Shown: positions 37,572-46,015 of the stretch, piece after piece
Numbering within the stretch: position 1 is the first letter of the stretch
Layout: each line of letters opens with the position of its first letter
Origin: Pseudomonas gozinkensis
GTDB taxonomy: Bacteria > Pseudomonadota > Gammaproteobacteria > Pseudomonadales > Pseudomonadaceae
Length of the DNA stretch: 64,000 nucleotides
NCBI RefSeq assembly: GCF_014863585.1
Contig: NZ_CP062253.1
Location: forward strand, 4,649,001 to 4,713,000
Direction: 5' to 3'
Notes under the pieces: model-generated
Told to the model about the DNA's origin: nothing
Database searches by the model: none
The model's input: the letters and a program-made list of their open reading frames with translations, nothing else
Made by a program: the position numbers and the translations under genes

Positions 37572-38908
37572 ATGCTCATTTACTGGCAGCTCAAGTAAAA
37601 AAAGCGCTGCATCATATCAGGCAAGAAGGACTCTCCTCCTTCCTCAACATATTGTCGCGGCGCTTCAGGAGTTCACGCTCACTGTTTACCAAGCCTGACG
37701 TCATGCACGCTTACCGCTTTCTGAAGTTTGCACCTGAGGTTCAGTACCCGGACAACGCATTAAGCAACGGTGAAAGAACCATTAACTGGTACATACCACC
37801 AATAGGAAAAGGTTCAGGCGGACACCTCAACCTCTTCCGTTTTATGCAACATCTCGGAAACCTGGGCTTTACCAATCGAGTCGTTATTGTGGAGGACGAT
37901 GGGGAGCGGTCCAGCGTCAAAGTGAAATCAACAATAAAATCCTGGTTCAATATCGACAACGTAGAGGTCTACTTTGTTGATGGTGTAGTGCCATCGGCGG
38001 CCGCATCAATCGCTACGTCCTGGCAGACCGCGTATGCCGTGAAAAATCTCGTAGCATTGACTCATAAATGCTACTTCGTACAAGACTATGAACCTTGGTT
38101 CTATCCGGCCGGAAGTGAATACGCTCTCGCGGAACAGACCTATCGATTTGGTTTCCATGGCTTTACAGCCGGCAGTTGGCTTTCGACACTACTAAGTCGC
38201 GAATTTGACATGTCGACAACTGCGCTGGGTTTTTCGTTCGACAGAGCCCTGTACAAACCTCATCCGAAAGATAATACGATACACAAGCGTGTCTTCTTCT
38301 ATGTACGGCCGCCGACCGCGCGAAGAGCTTTTGACCTGGGTGTACTGGTACTCGCGGAACTTGCACGGCGTATTCCAGATATAACCGTGGTGATGGCCGG
38401 ATGGGACGTTCACCATTACACATTTCCGTTTGCTTGCGATCATGCCGGGCTCAAGAACCCTGAGCAACTCGCTGAGCTTTACAGCTCCTGCGATGCAGCA
38501 TTGGTATTGTCGTTATCAAACCTGTCGCTTTTGCCTCTCGAAATCATGGCCTGTGGCGTACCTGTTGTCAGTAATCGCGCTGAATGTACTGAATGGTTGC
38601 TGGACGATAAAATTGCAATGTTGGCTGAACCAACAGTCGATGCATTATCGTGTGCATTGGAGAAGGTACTGAGTTTTCCGGCACTTGCGCAACAGCTCAA
38701 GGAAAACGCTTTCGCGTTTACCGCGTCGGCCTCGTGGTCGGCGGAGGGAGACAAAATGGCTCAGAGGCTTCACGAAATATTTTCAAGCCCCCCCCCTACT
38801 TTCGAGCCAGCTTCGGAGACACAGGCATCAAGCTTTACGGAGAATTCGTCATACAGATCCGAAAATTTTGACTCAATACCTGGTGACAAAAGCCGACGCC
38901 GGACATAA
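37568..38908 (+). CDS. WsaF-like GT4 glycosyltransferase
   Basis: 446 residues. The N-terminal half has WYIPPIGKGSGGHLNLFRFM and NRVVIVEDD, and the C-terminal GT-B part has RVFFYVRPPTARRAFDLGV, CDAALVLSLSNLSLLPLEIM and GVPVVSNRAEC. This pattern resembles the WsaF beta-1,2-rhamnosyltransferase group. A GTG start at 37568 overlaps the previous stop. The final 40 or so residues are Ser/Pro/Thr-rich and begin at a run of nine C's (38788-38796). Slippage there would alter only this non-catalytic tail, so the tail may be a frame-shifted or variable end. Confidence 0.83.
   Translation: MNAHLLAAQVKKALHHIRQEGLSSFLNILSRRFRSSRSLFTKPDVMHAYRFLKFAPEVQYPDNALSNGERTINWYIPPIGKGSGGHLNLFRFMQHLGNLGFTNRVVIVEDDGERSSVKVKSTIKSWFNIDNVEVYFVDGVVPSAAASIATSWQTAYAVKNLVALTHKCYFVQDYEPWFYPAGSEYALAEQTYRFGFHGFTAGSWLSTLLSREFDMSTTALGFSFDRALYKPHPKDNTIHKRVFFYVRPPTARRAFDLGVLVLAELARRIPDITVVMAGWDVHHYTFPFACDHAGLKNPEQLAELYSSCDAALVLSLSNLSLLPLEIMACGVPVVSNRAECTEWLLDDKIAMLAEPTVDALSCALEKVLSFPALAQQLKENAFAFTASASWSAEGDKMAQRLHEIFSSPPPTFEPASETQASSFTENSSYRSENFDSIPGDKSRRRT
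38788..38796. repeat. Homopolymeric C9 tract inside a glycosyltransferase gene
   Basis: Nine consecutive C's near the 3' end of the WsaF-like gene, in a region that is otherwise not C-rich. A change of one base would replace the last 40 residues. Such tracts are used for phase variation in some pathogens; use here is unproven. Confidence 0.6.
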
Positions 38909-39298
38909 ATACAAAAAGGCCCTTCAGAGATCGGTCGCTGCCTGAGTCGTTAATTGGTCGTGCTGACCGAGGACAAACCTAACGGGAAACACAGAAGGGC
39001 TGGCTGCAATGGTTAGCCATCTAAAAGCCACCTTTCGTTCAACACACTCAGGGACCGAACTCATCACACCACGTGCGGCTTTCCAGAAAACGCGGCTCAT
39101 TCCTCAAAAGGAAGTCAGCGGACGTAGCCCTTGGCCGAGACGAGGCGGCTATGAAAAAAGCGGTGTTCGTGCTAAATTTTTGCGCCACTGAAAGCCTGCT
39201 TATAACTTGGTAGCGTTTTACTAAAGCTGTTTGCTGTTTTCCTAGATTCACTTTTACTGGGGCCGTTTTTCCTGCCCAGTACTCAGGGAAGAACTCCT
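38909..39298. other. Non-coding gap with nested inverted repeats and an ops-like octamer
   Basis: 390 bp without a supportable gene, between the WsaF-like gene and the HAD-UbiA gene. At 38920-39000 two inverted repeats are nested: GCCCTTC with GAAGGGC outside, and TCGGTC with GACCGA inside. Near 39209-39216 is GGTAGCGT, identical to eight bases of the RfaH-recruiting ops element GGCGGTAGCGT but without the upstream GGC. The region may carry the promoter for the following module. Composition is less GC-rich than the backbone. Confidence 0.4.
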
Positions 39299-40741
39299 TT
39301 GACTGTCCATACCCCTCCTTCCTCGCTCCCACTCGTTGTCGATCTGGATGGCACCTTGTTGCGCTCCGATCTGCTATTGGAAACCGGTATGGCTTTCGTC
39401 AGGCACCAGCCGATGAGTCTACTCAAACCTTTTTCCTGGCTACTTAAAGGCAAGGCTGCCTTGAAAGAAGGTTTGGCAAACGCGACCCATCTCGATGTGA
39501 CCACCCTGCCCTATGATCCAGAGCTGATCGCCCTCATTGAGGCAGAGCGCAAACAAGGTCGAAGCGTAGTCCTGGCGACTGCCAGCCACCACTCGTTGGC
39601 TGAGCGTATCGCCGACCACTTGAAGCTGTTTGACCGCGTCCTGGCCTCCGACAGTGATGTTAATCTGTCATCGCATAAAAAGCGGGATATATTGGTCAAA
39701 CTCTACGGGGAGAAAGGGTTCGATTACATTGGTAACTCGCTCGACGACATTTCGGTATGGAAGTCAGCTCGTGAAGCTTATGTCGTCAACCCTGAGTCCG
39801 GGGTTGAAAGACGAGCTTTCGCGCAAGGAAATGTCAAACAAGTTATTAAATCCAACCCGTCAGGACTGGATCAATGGATGAAGGCACTTCGTCTACACCA
39901 GTGGATGAAAAACGCCCTCATCTTTGTTCCCTTACTCGCCGCGCACCAGATAACCAACCCGCTGTTGGTCTGGCAGGGCATCCTGGCGTTTCTGCTCTTT
40001 GGTTTATGCGCCTCAAGCGTGTACCTCTTGAATGATCTTCTCGACCTCGCGGATGATCGTCACCATATTTCCAAGCGCAACCGCCCTTTTGCGGCAGGCC
40101 ACCTTTCAATACGATCCGGACTTATCGTATTTCCCGGATTGCTCGTTGCCGCCTTTGCCGGTGCGCTATTGCTTTTACCCGGGGAGTTTGCCGGCGTTCT
40201 GGCTGCGTATTATGTTTTGACATTGGCTTACTCATTGTCACTAAAACGACATATGGCAATCGATGTCATTTCACTGGCCTTGCTTTATACACTGCGGATT
40301 ATTGCAGGTGCAGCCGCGACCAGCTTGGAGCTGACCTTCTGGATTCTCGCGTTCTCAATGTTCATCTTCCTCAGCCTGGCGCTGGTGAAACGTTATGCAG
40401 AGCTGCGAGATGCGCGCAAAAAGGGACACACCGAAAAAACCCGTGGTCGCGGCTACTATCCCGACGACCTGGAAATGATTTCGTCCCTGGGCGCATCTTC
40501 CGGATATCTGGCGGTGATGGTGCTGGCGCTCTACATTCATGATCAAGCGACGAATGAACTCTATTCCCATCCGCAGGTAATCTGGCTAGCTTGCCCTTTG
40601 CTGCTTTTCTGGATTACTCGGATATGGATGCTGACTCACCGTGGACAGATGCATGATGATCCAGTGGTTTTTGCCGCTCGTGACCGTATCAGTCTGGTAG
40701 TAGGCGCATTGTTTGCACTAGTGTTTTGGGTTGCGGCATGA
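39299..40741 (+). CDS. HAD phosphatase - UbiA prenyltransferase fusion (DPPR synthase-like)
   Basis: 480 residues. Residues 1-185 are a HAD phosphatase domain: VVDLDGTLLRSD (nucleophile Asp near 15), VVLATASHHSL and YIGNSLDDISVW. Residues 190-480 are a UbiA membrane prenyltransferase with about eight helices, the LHQWMKNALIFVPLL segment and the NDLLDLADDR Mg-diphosphate motif near 245. LHQWMKN and ND..D...D resemble Mycobacterium Rv3806c, which joins PRPP to decaprenyl phosphate. The HAD part could then remove the 5-phosphate, the role of the separate Rv3807c. It starts at TTG 39299 after AGGGAAGAA. The next two genes overlap by ATGA and supply the epimerising enzymes. Confidence 0.85.
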   Translation: MTVHTPPSSLPLVVDLDGTLLRSDLLLETGMAFVRHQPMSLLKPFSWLLKGKAALKEGLANATHLDVTTLPYDPELIALIEAERKQGRSVVLATASHHSLAERIADHLKLFDRVLASDSDVNLSSHKKRDILVKLYGEKGFDYIGNSLDDISVWKSAREAYVVNPESGVERRAFAQGNVKQVIKSNPSGLDQWMKALRLHQWMKNALIFVPLLAAHQITNPLLVWQGILAFLLFGLCASSVYLLNDLLDLADDRHHISKRNRPFAAGHLSIRSGLIVFPGLLVAAFAGALLLLPGEFAGVLAAYYVLTLAYSLSLKRHMAIDVISLALLYTLRIIAGAAATSLELTFWILAFSMFIFLSLALVKRYAELRDARKKGHTEKTRGRGYYPDDLEMISSLGASSGYLAVMVLALYIHDQATNELYSHPQVIWLACPLLLFWITRIWMLTHRGQMHDDPVVFAARDRISLVVGALFALVFWVAA

Positions 40742-42051
40742 CTGAGACTCGGTACTCATGGGGGCGCTACCCCAACGCCCCACAAGACGCTCACACCTGT
40801 AGCTGGCGCAGCGAAGTATCCGAATTGTTGAGTCAGGTGATTGCCGGCCATGGCTCCACTCTCCCGTTCGGCAATGGACGCAGTTATGGCGACAGTTGCC
40901 TGGCGGCCAGCGACCATGTCGTGCAACTCCGCACTCTGGATCGCTTTATAGACGTTGATTGGGAGCACGGCGTTGTAATTGCCGAGTCCGGCGTTACCCT
41001 CTCAGAAATCCTGGCACTGAGCATCCCCAAAGGATGGTTCCTGTCTGTTACACCCGGAACTCAATTCGTTACCCTGGGTGGTGCTATTGCAAATGACGTT
41101 CATGGAAAAAACCATCATCTACGCGGAACATTTGGCAGTCACGTTCACAGCTTCGGCTTACTGCGGCAAGGGGAGGGCCTGTTGTCATGCTCACTGTCAG
41201 AAAACTCGGAGCTGTTCGCGGCGACTATCGGAGGCCTTGGCCTGACCGGTGTCATCACTTGGGCGAAAATCCAGTTGATGCCGATAAACTCAAGCCAAAT
41301 CGACAGCACGGTAGTGCGCTTCGATAACCTGAGCGAATTTTTCAAGCTCTCCGCAAACCTAGATCATCAACACGAATATAGCGTGGCCTGGGTCGACTGC
41401 CTGGCGCAAGGCTCTAAAACAGGGCGCGGAGTGTTCATTGTCGGGGATCATGCGCCTTACGGGTCACTGAGTGTAGAGAAACCTAAAAAGCTACAGGTGC
41501 CAATAACACCCCCGCTCTCGCTGATCAACAACCTCTCGCTGCATGCGTTCAATGAAGCCTATTGGCGAGTACATCCCAAGACCCCTTCGCGTCGCTGGGG
41601 AAGCTACGAACCGTTCTTTTATCCGCTAGATCGGATTCTTGACTGGAACCGTATCTACGGGCGAAAAGGGTTTCAACAGTATCAGTGCGTTATACCAGAC
41701 GATGCGGCCGAGGTAGCTATGAACGAGCTGCTGGCCGCGATTGCTGCTTCCGGACAAGGTTCATTCCTGGCCGTACTCAAACGCTGTGGCGATGCTGTTT
41801 CACCAGGATTGTTATCGTTTCCGATGCCGGGTACTTCACTCGCATTGGATTTTCCGCAAAAGGCCAATTTAACAACGTTGTTCAAACGCATGGATTCGAT
41901 CGTCCATCAGGCCGGCGGTCGACTTTACCCCGCCAAAGATGCCCATATGAGCGGCAATGACTTCCGCCAGGCTTACCCGGCCTGGGAACAACTGGAAGCA
42001 CTGCGCGATCCGTGCCTAATATCCCGTTTTTGGAAACGAGTCATTTCATGA
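40738..42051 (+). CDS. DprE1-like FAD-dependent oxidoreductase
   Basis: 437 residues. A FAD-binding PCMH-type domain spans about 15-190, with LPFGNGRSYGDSCLA and the diagnostic HGKNHHLRGTFGSHVHSF, nearly the same as in mycobacterial DprE1, then LFAATIGGLGLTGVI. The C-terminal substrate domain has YPAKDAHMSG. DprE1 oxidises the 2'-OH of decaprenylphosphoryl-ribose to the keto form; here the acceptor is presumably an undecaprenyl-phosphate pentose in the inner membrane. ATGA overlaps on both sides tie it to the UbiA and SDR genes. Confidence 0.87.
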   Translation: MTETRYSWGRYPNAPQDAHTCSWRSEVSELLSQVIAGHGSTLPFGNGRSYGDSCLAASDHVVQLRTLDRFIDVDWEHGVVIAESGVTLSEILALSIPKGWFLSVTPGTQFVTLGGAIANDVHGKNHHLRGTFGSHVHSFGLLRQGEGLLSCSLSENSELFAATIGGLGLTGVITWAKIQLMPINSSQIDSTVVRFDNLSEFFKLSANLDHQHEYSVAWVDCLAQGSKTGRGVFIVGDHAPYGSLSVEKPKKLQVPITPPLSLINNLSLHAFNEAYWRVHPKTPSRRWGSYEPFFYPLDRILDWNRIYGRKGFQQYQCVIPDDAAEVAMNELLAAIAASGQGSFLAVLKRCGDAVSPGLLSFPMPGTSLALDFPQKANLTTLFKRMDSIVHQAGGRLYPAKDAHMSGNDFRQAYPAWEQLEALRDPCLISRFWKRVIS

Positions 42052-42788
42052 AAAAGGTTTTGATTGTCGGAGCAACGTCGTCCATTGCCAGTGCTTGCGC
42101 ACGTCTGTGGGCACAACAAGGAAGTGAGTTCTTTCTGGTTGCCCGGAATGCCGAGAAACTTGAACAGACTCGTGCCGATCTCATCGCGCAGGGCGCCAAC
42201 GCTGTAACCGTATACACGATGGATGCTGTCGATTACTCAGCCCATCCCGCCATGCTGGAAAGTTGCCTGACCGCCTTGCACCAGATTGATATTGCCTTGA
42301 TTGCCCACGGCACCCTGCCGGATCAGAAGGTTTGCGAAAACGATGTAAAGATTGCCCTCACAGAGTTAGCCAACAACGGTATCTCGGTCATTGCCCTACT
42401 GACATTGTTGGCTAATCATTTTGAAAAACAACACTGTGGCACATTGGCAGTCATTTCCTCCGTGGCGGGAGATCGTGGCCGTCCTTCCAACTATCTGTAC
42501 GGCACCGCAAAAGCCGCTGTTTCCACATTCTGTGAAGGCTTGCGTGCACGCATGTTCAAGGTTGGTGTACATGTAATAGATATCAAGCCTGGCTTCGTTG
42601 ACACCCCGATGACCAAAGGCTTGCCTTTACCAGGACCGTTGGTCAGCAAACCCGAGCAGGTCGCACTGCGCATCGTCAAGGGCATTGAACGAAAAGTTGA
42701 TATTCTCTATACACCGGGATTCTGGGCTTTGATCATGTTGATTATTAAAAATGTACCAGGCTTTGTGTTCAAAAGAGCAAATCTTTGA
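42048..42788 (+). CDS. DprE2-like SDR oxidoreductase
   Basis: 246 residues. IVGATSSIASACARLWAQQG is the NAD(P)-binding motif, AVISSVAGDRGRPSNYLYG with YGTAKAAVSTF the catalytic Ser-Tyr-Lys, and a hydrophobic C-terminal helix (GFWALIMLIIKNVPGFVF) would hold it at the membrane, as in DprE2. It reduces the DprE1 product to the arabino epimer. The start at 42048 overlaps the DprE1-like stop by 4 bp. Confidence 0.86.
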   Translation: MKKVLIVGATSSIASACARLWAQQGSEFFLVARNAEKLEQTRADLIAQGANAVTVYTMDAVDYSAHPAMLESCLTALHQIDIALIAHGTLPDQKVCENDVKIALTELANNGISVIALLTLLANHFEKQHCGTLAVISSVAGDRGRPSNYLYGTAKAAVSTFCEGLRARMFKVGVHVIDIKPGFVDTPMTKGLPLPGPLVSKPEQVALRIVKGIERKVDILYTPGFWALIMLIIKNVPGFVFKRANL

Positions 42789-42831
42789 ATAAAACATCAC
42801 TGTATTTAAAGCCTTTGGAATACAGCCAACG

Positions 42832-43206
42832 ATGAACATCGAGAAACACCTGCCACTACATCAGTTTGAATTTTTAAGCTTTTTAGATAAAGGGATCAGA
42901 CTTTTCCTCATTTTTACTATTTTTTGTGTATTCATTCCGCCGAATCCTACAGTGCCCATGGAAGTGCTGGACAATTCATGGATGTTCGGAATGAATCAGG
43001 CCACCGCACAGCACTTGGCATTCGGCCGCGACATCATCTTCACATTCGGCCCATATGCATCGATCTACACGAAAGAATACCATCCCGCCACCGACCTGCT
43101 GATGCTGCTGGGCGGAACATACCTAGCGCTTTCATATACATTGAGCTTGGCATCCAGGACAAATGAAAGTTTGCTCGCAACCCCAACACATCGTAATTAC
43201 AAATAA
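42832..43206 (+). pseudogene. N-terminal fragment of a large polytopic membrane protein (probable glycosyltransferase)
   Basis: 124 codons. One helix (IRLFLIFTIFCVFIPPNP) is followed by the soluble-loop motif VLDNSWMFGMNQATAQHLAF then GRDIIFTFGPYASIYTKEYH, which I associate with large multi-helix proteins in pseudomonad polysaccharide loci, normally several times longer. After a second helix the frame ends in an unrelated-looking tail (SRTNESLLATPTHRNYK). The downstream epimerase starts 12 bp later, so the missing part has been deleted. It is likely non-functional, though a short peptide could still be made. Confidence 0.6.
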
Positions 43207-43217
43207 TCGGTCATCTC

Positions 43218-44156
43218 ATGCATACAAACAAGATACTTCTTCCCGGCGGCGCAGGCTTAGTTGGACAAAATCTCGTTGCTAGATTGAAAGAAAAAGGCTA
43301 CACCAACATCGTCGTGCTGGACAAACACAATAAAAATATTGAAGTTTTAAAACAGGTACAGCCTGATATCACTGTTGAATTCGCTGACTTGGCAGAGCCG
43401 GGCCAATGGCAGAGACATTTCGTTGATGCCGATGTAGTCGTAATGCTTCAGGCACAAATTGGTGGTAATGACTACCAGGAGTTTGTCCGTAACAATGTCG
43501 ACTCAACACGTCTTATTCTTGAAGCTATAAAGAAGAACAATGTGCAAAGACTCATACACATTAGCTCTTCCGTTGTAGAGTCTATTGCAGACGACTTTTA
43601 CACCAAGAGCAAGAAAGATCAAGAACGCATGGTGCTGGACAGCGGCATCCCATGCCCGGTCCTTCGACCGACCCTAATGTTTGGCTGGTTTGACCGCAAA
43701 CATTTAGGCTGGCTCTCACGCTTCATGAAAAAAGTTCCGATTTTTCCAATTCCTGGACATGGCCGATACATGCGCCAACCGTTATATGCTGGCGACTTCT
43801 GCAATGTAATTATCAACTGCATCGAGAATCGCACTCATAATGGAATTTACAACATTTCCGGCCATGAAAAAATCGACTATATTGATATCATTCGTGAAAT
43901 CAAGAAAGCCACTCGGGTCAGCACCGCTATTGTGAAGATCCCCTATGCCTTATTTTATGCATTGATCTGGACTTGGGGCCTATTTGATAAAAACCCACCC
44001 TTTACCACTCAACAACTGGCAGCACTCAGTGCCAAGGATGAGTTTGAGGTAATTGACTGGCCAACTATTTTCAATGTGCCATTCACTCCGTTTTCTAAAG
44101 CCGTGGATGAAACATTCAACGATCCTAATTACAGTAAATTTGTTCTGGAGTTTTAA
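43218..44156 (+). CDS. NAD-dependent epimerase/dehydratase family protein
   Basis: 312 residues. LLPGGAGLVGQNLVARLKEK is the Rossmann loop, VQRLIHISSSVVES and FYTKSKKDQE the region of the catalytic Ser-Tyr-x-x-x-Lys, here with a Tyr-Thr-Lys-Ser-Lys arrangement. The C-terminal third includes a hydrophobic helix (IPYALFYALIWTWGLF) that may attach it to the membrane. It may modify a lipid-linked or nucleotide sugar for the pentose module. No substrate can be assigned. Codon use is more AT-rich than the backbone. Confidence 0.82.
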   Translation: MHTNKILLPGGAGLVGQNLVARLKEKGYTNIVVLDKHNKNIEVLKQVQPDITVEFADLAEPGQWQRHFVDADVVVMLQAQIGGNDYQEFVRNNVDSTRLILEAIKKNNVQRLIHISSSVVESIADDFYTKSKKDQERMVLDSGIPCPVLRPTLMFGWFDRKHLGWLSRFMKKVPIFPIPGHGRYMRQPLYAGDFCNVIINCIENRTHNGIYNISGHEKIDYIDIIREIKKATRVSTAIVKIPYALFYALIWTWGLFDKNPPFTTQQLAALSAKDEFEVIDWPTIFNVPFTPFSKAVDETFNDPNYSKFVLEF

Positions 44157-44158
44157 CC

Positions 44159-45445
44159 ATGGGCCAGCGTATTGCGGTACTGGGCGCAGGCCCTATGGGG
44201 TTGGCAGTTGCTTATCAGTTGGCGCGTGACGGTCACCAGCCGGTCCTGTTCGAAGCTGACGACCGTATAGGCGGCATGACTGCCTCATTCGACTTTTCCG
44301 GACTAAGCATTGAGCGCTACTACCACTTCCATTGTATTTCCGACCATGCATTCCTTTCTGTTCTCGCCGAACTGGGCTTGGCTGACAAAATGCGTTGGGT
44401 TGAAACGAAGATGGGTTATTGGTACAAGGACCGCCTTCAGCCTTGGGGCAACCCTATAGCATTGTTGAAATTCCGGGGACTTAGCCTGGTAGCCAAGGTG
44501 CGTTACGGGCTGCACGCTTTTCTTTGCACCAAGCGTAATGATTGGAAGCCGCTGGACAATGTCGAGGCAACCGGATGGATCAAGCGCTGGGTCGGCCCAG
44601 AGGCTTGGGAAGTGCTCTGGCGGCGGCTGTTTGACTACAAATTCTATGAATACAGCAGTAACCTTTCGGCTGCCTGGATTTGGAGCCGCATTCGTCGGAT
44701 CGGGCGCTCTCGATACAGTCTGTTCAAAGAAAAACTTGGTTACCTGGAAGGTGGATCAGACACGCTTTTGCATGCGCTAAAAGCCGATATCGAAGCACAT
44801 GGTGGTAAAATCCGGCTGAATACCCCGGTAAACCGTGTGGTACTGGACGATGGGAAAGTACAAGGCCTTGAAGTGGACGGCATCGTGGAAGCATTTGATA
44901 AGGTCATCAGCACGATTCCACTGCCTTATGTACCTCGTGTAATGCCTGATCTGCCAAAAGAGATTCTGGCGAAATATCAAGCAGTAAAAAACATCGCGGT
45001 CGTTTGCGTCATCGCCAAGCTGCGCAAGCCTGTATCTGAAAACTTCTGGCTTAATACAAACGATCCAGAAATGGATATTCCTGGCTTGGTGGAATATTCA
45101 AATCTACGCCCACTGGATCAACATATTGTATATGTTCCATTCTATGTTCCTGGAGAGCATCCACTATTCTCTGAGCCAGACCAGGCATTTCTGGACAAAG
45201 TGCAGCGCTATTTGAAAAAGATCAATCCGAAACTACAGGATGATGACTTCATTGAGCTACGTGCAAGCCGGTACAGATACGCACAACCTATCTGTGATCC
45301 GGGATACTTGGAGAAACTTCCTCCCGTCTCTCTTCCAGTCGAAGGTCTATGGGTTGCTGACACTTCATATTACTACCCGGAAGATCGCGGGATTTCTGAA
45401 AGTATTGATTTTGGTCGTAAAATGGCGCGGGATGTAACCTTGTGA
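44159..45445 (+). CDS. FAD-dependent oxidoreductase (amine oxidase / UDP-Galp mutase-like)
   Basis: 428 residues. VLGAGPMGLAVAYQLARDGH binds the ADP part of FAD, RIGGMTASFDFSGLSIERYY follows as in protoporphyrinogen-oxidase-like proteins, and WVADTSYYYPEDRGISES is the C-terminal FAD-contacting part. Similar proteins are found beside GtrA and DprE-like genes in polysaccharide loci, where they are thought to act on lipid-linked or nucleotide sugars. It starts 2 bp after the epimerase gene and overlaps gtrA by GTGA, so they form one transcript. Confidence 0.82.
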   Translation: MGQRIAVLGAGPMGLAVAYQLARDGHQPVLFEADDRIGGMTASFDFSGLSIERYYHFHCISDHAFLSVLAELGLADKMRWVETKMGYWYKDRLQPWGNPIALLKFRGLSLVAKVRYGLHAFLCTKRNDWKPLDNVEATGWIKRWVGPEAWEVLWRRLFDYKFYEYSSNLSAAWIWSRIRRIGRSRYSLFKEKLGYLEGGSDTLLHALKADIEAHGGKIRLNTPVNRVVLDDGKVQGLEVDGIVEAFDKVISTIPLPYVPRVMPDLPKEILAKYQAVKNIAVVCVIAKLRKPVSENFWLNTNDPEMDIPGLVEYSNLRPLDQHIVYVPFYVPGEHPLFSEPDQAFLDKVQRYLKKINPKLQDDDFIELRASRYRYAQPICDPGYLEKLPPVSLPVEGLWVADTSYYYPEDRGISESIDFGRKMARDVTL

Positions 45446-45843
45446 TAAAACATTTCATGTCCAAACAGTTCCTGACTTTTCTACTGACAGGAGGCACTGC
45501 AGCGGCCATAAATTTTGGATCCAGGATAATATATAACTTGTGGGTGAGTTTTTCCACTGCAGTCGTCCTGGCTTACATTACAGGAATGATTACCGCCTTT
45601 ATTCTCTCAAAGCTTTTTGTTTTTTCGGAGAGCCAACAATCAGTACATAAATCGGCGATATTCTTCGTGCTCGTTAATTTGGTAGCAGTATTGCAAACCT
45701 TTTTGATCAGCATGGGACTTGCTTATTACGCCCTGCCAAAAATGGGGATTACTATACTGGCACCGGAAATAGCTCATGCCGTGGGGGTAATTGTTCCGGT
45801 ATTCACAAGCTATCTTGGACATAAACGATGGTCCTTCCGTTGA
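45442..45843 (+). CDS. GtrA family membrane protein (putative lipid-linked sugar flippase)
   Basis: 133 residues with four transmembrane helices (FLTFLLTGGTAAAINFGSR, VVLAYITGMITAFILSKLF, FVLVNLVAVLQTFLISM, AVGVIVPVFTSYLGH) and a KRWSF end, the GtrA pattern. GtrA proteins flip undecaprenyl-phosphate sugars or organise their use; mycobacterial Rv3789, beside dprE1/dprE2, is of this family. The GTG at 45442 overlaps the upstream stop; ATG 45457 is an alternative. Confidence 0.9.
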   Translation: MIKHFMSKQFLTFLLTGGTAAAINFGSRIIYNLWVSFSTAVVLAYITGMITAFILSKLFVFSESQQSVHKSAIFFVLVNLVAVLQTFLISMGLAYYALPKMGITILAPEIAHAVGVIVPVFTSYLGHKRWSFR

Positions 45844-45908
45844 TGTATTGCAAGCAATAATCTCGAATCTGATAGTCCCTTCGCGCCGTCTCTTAAACAA
45901 TTGCGCAT

Positions 45909-45992
45909 GCTGTCGCAACTTAGCTTCTAGTTGCGACAGCTTCCACAGAAGTAAGCTAATGCTCTCCAACTCCTGCCTGTGACTGGCAGGAG
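45909..45992. terminator. Two hairpins between convergent gtrA and membrane glycosyltransferase
   Basis: A perfect 12-bp stem GCTGTCGCAACT / AGTTGCGACAGC with an 8-base loop (45909-45940) and an 8-bp stem CTCCTGCC / GGCAGGAG (45970-45992) lie between two convergent genes. No T-run follows either, so termination would be weak or bidirectional. Confidence 0.5.
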
Positions 45993-46015
45993 CTTCCATC
46001 AAGATGCCTGATCAC

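Noticed and set aside
39209..39216. A true RfaH/ops (JUMPstart) element
   Set aside because: Only eight bases match and the first three of the consensus differ; kept only as a low-interest finding.
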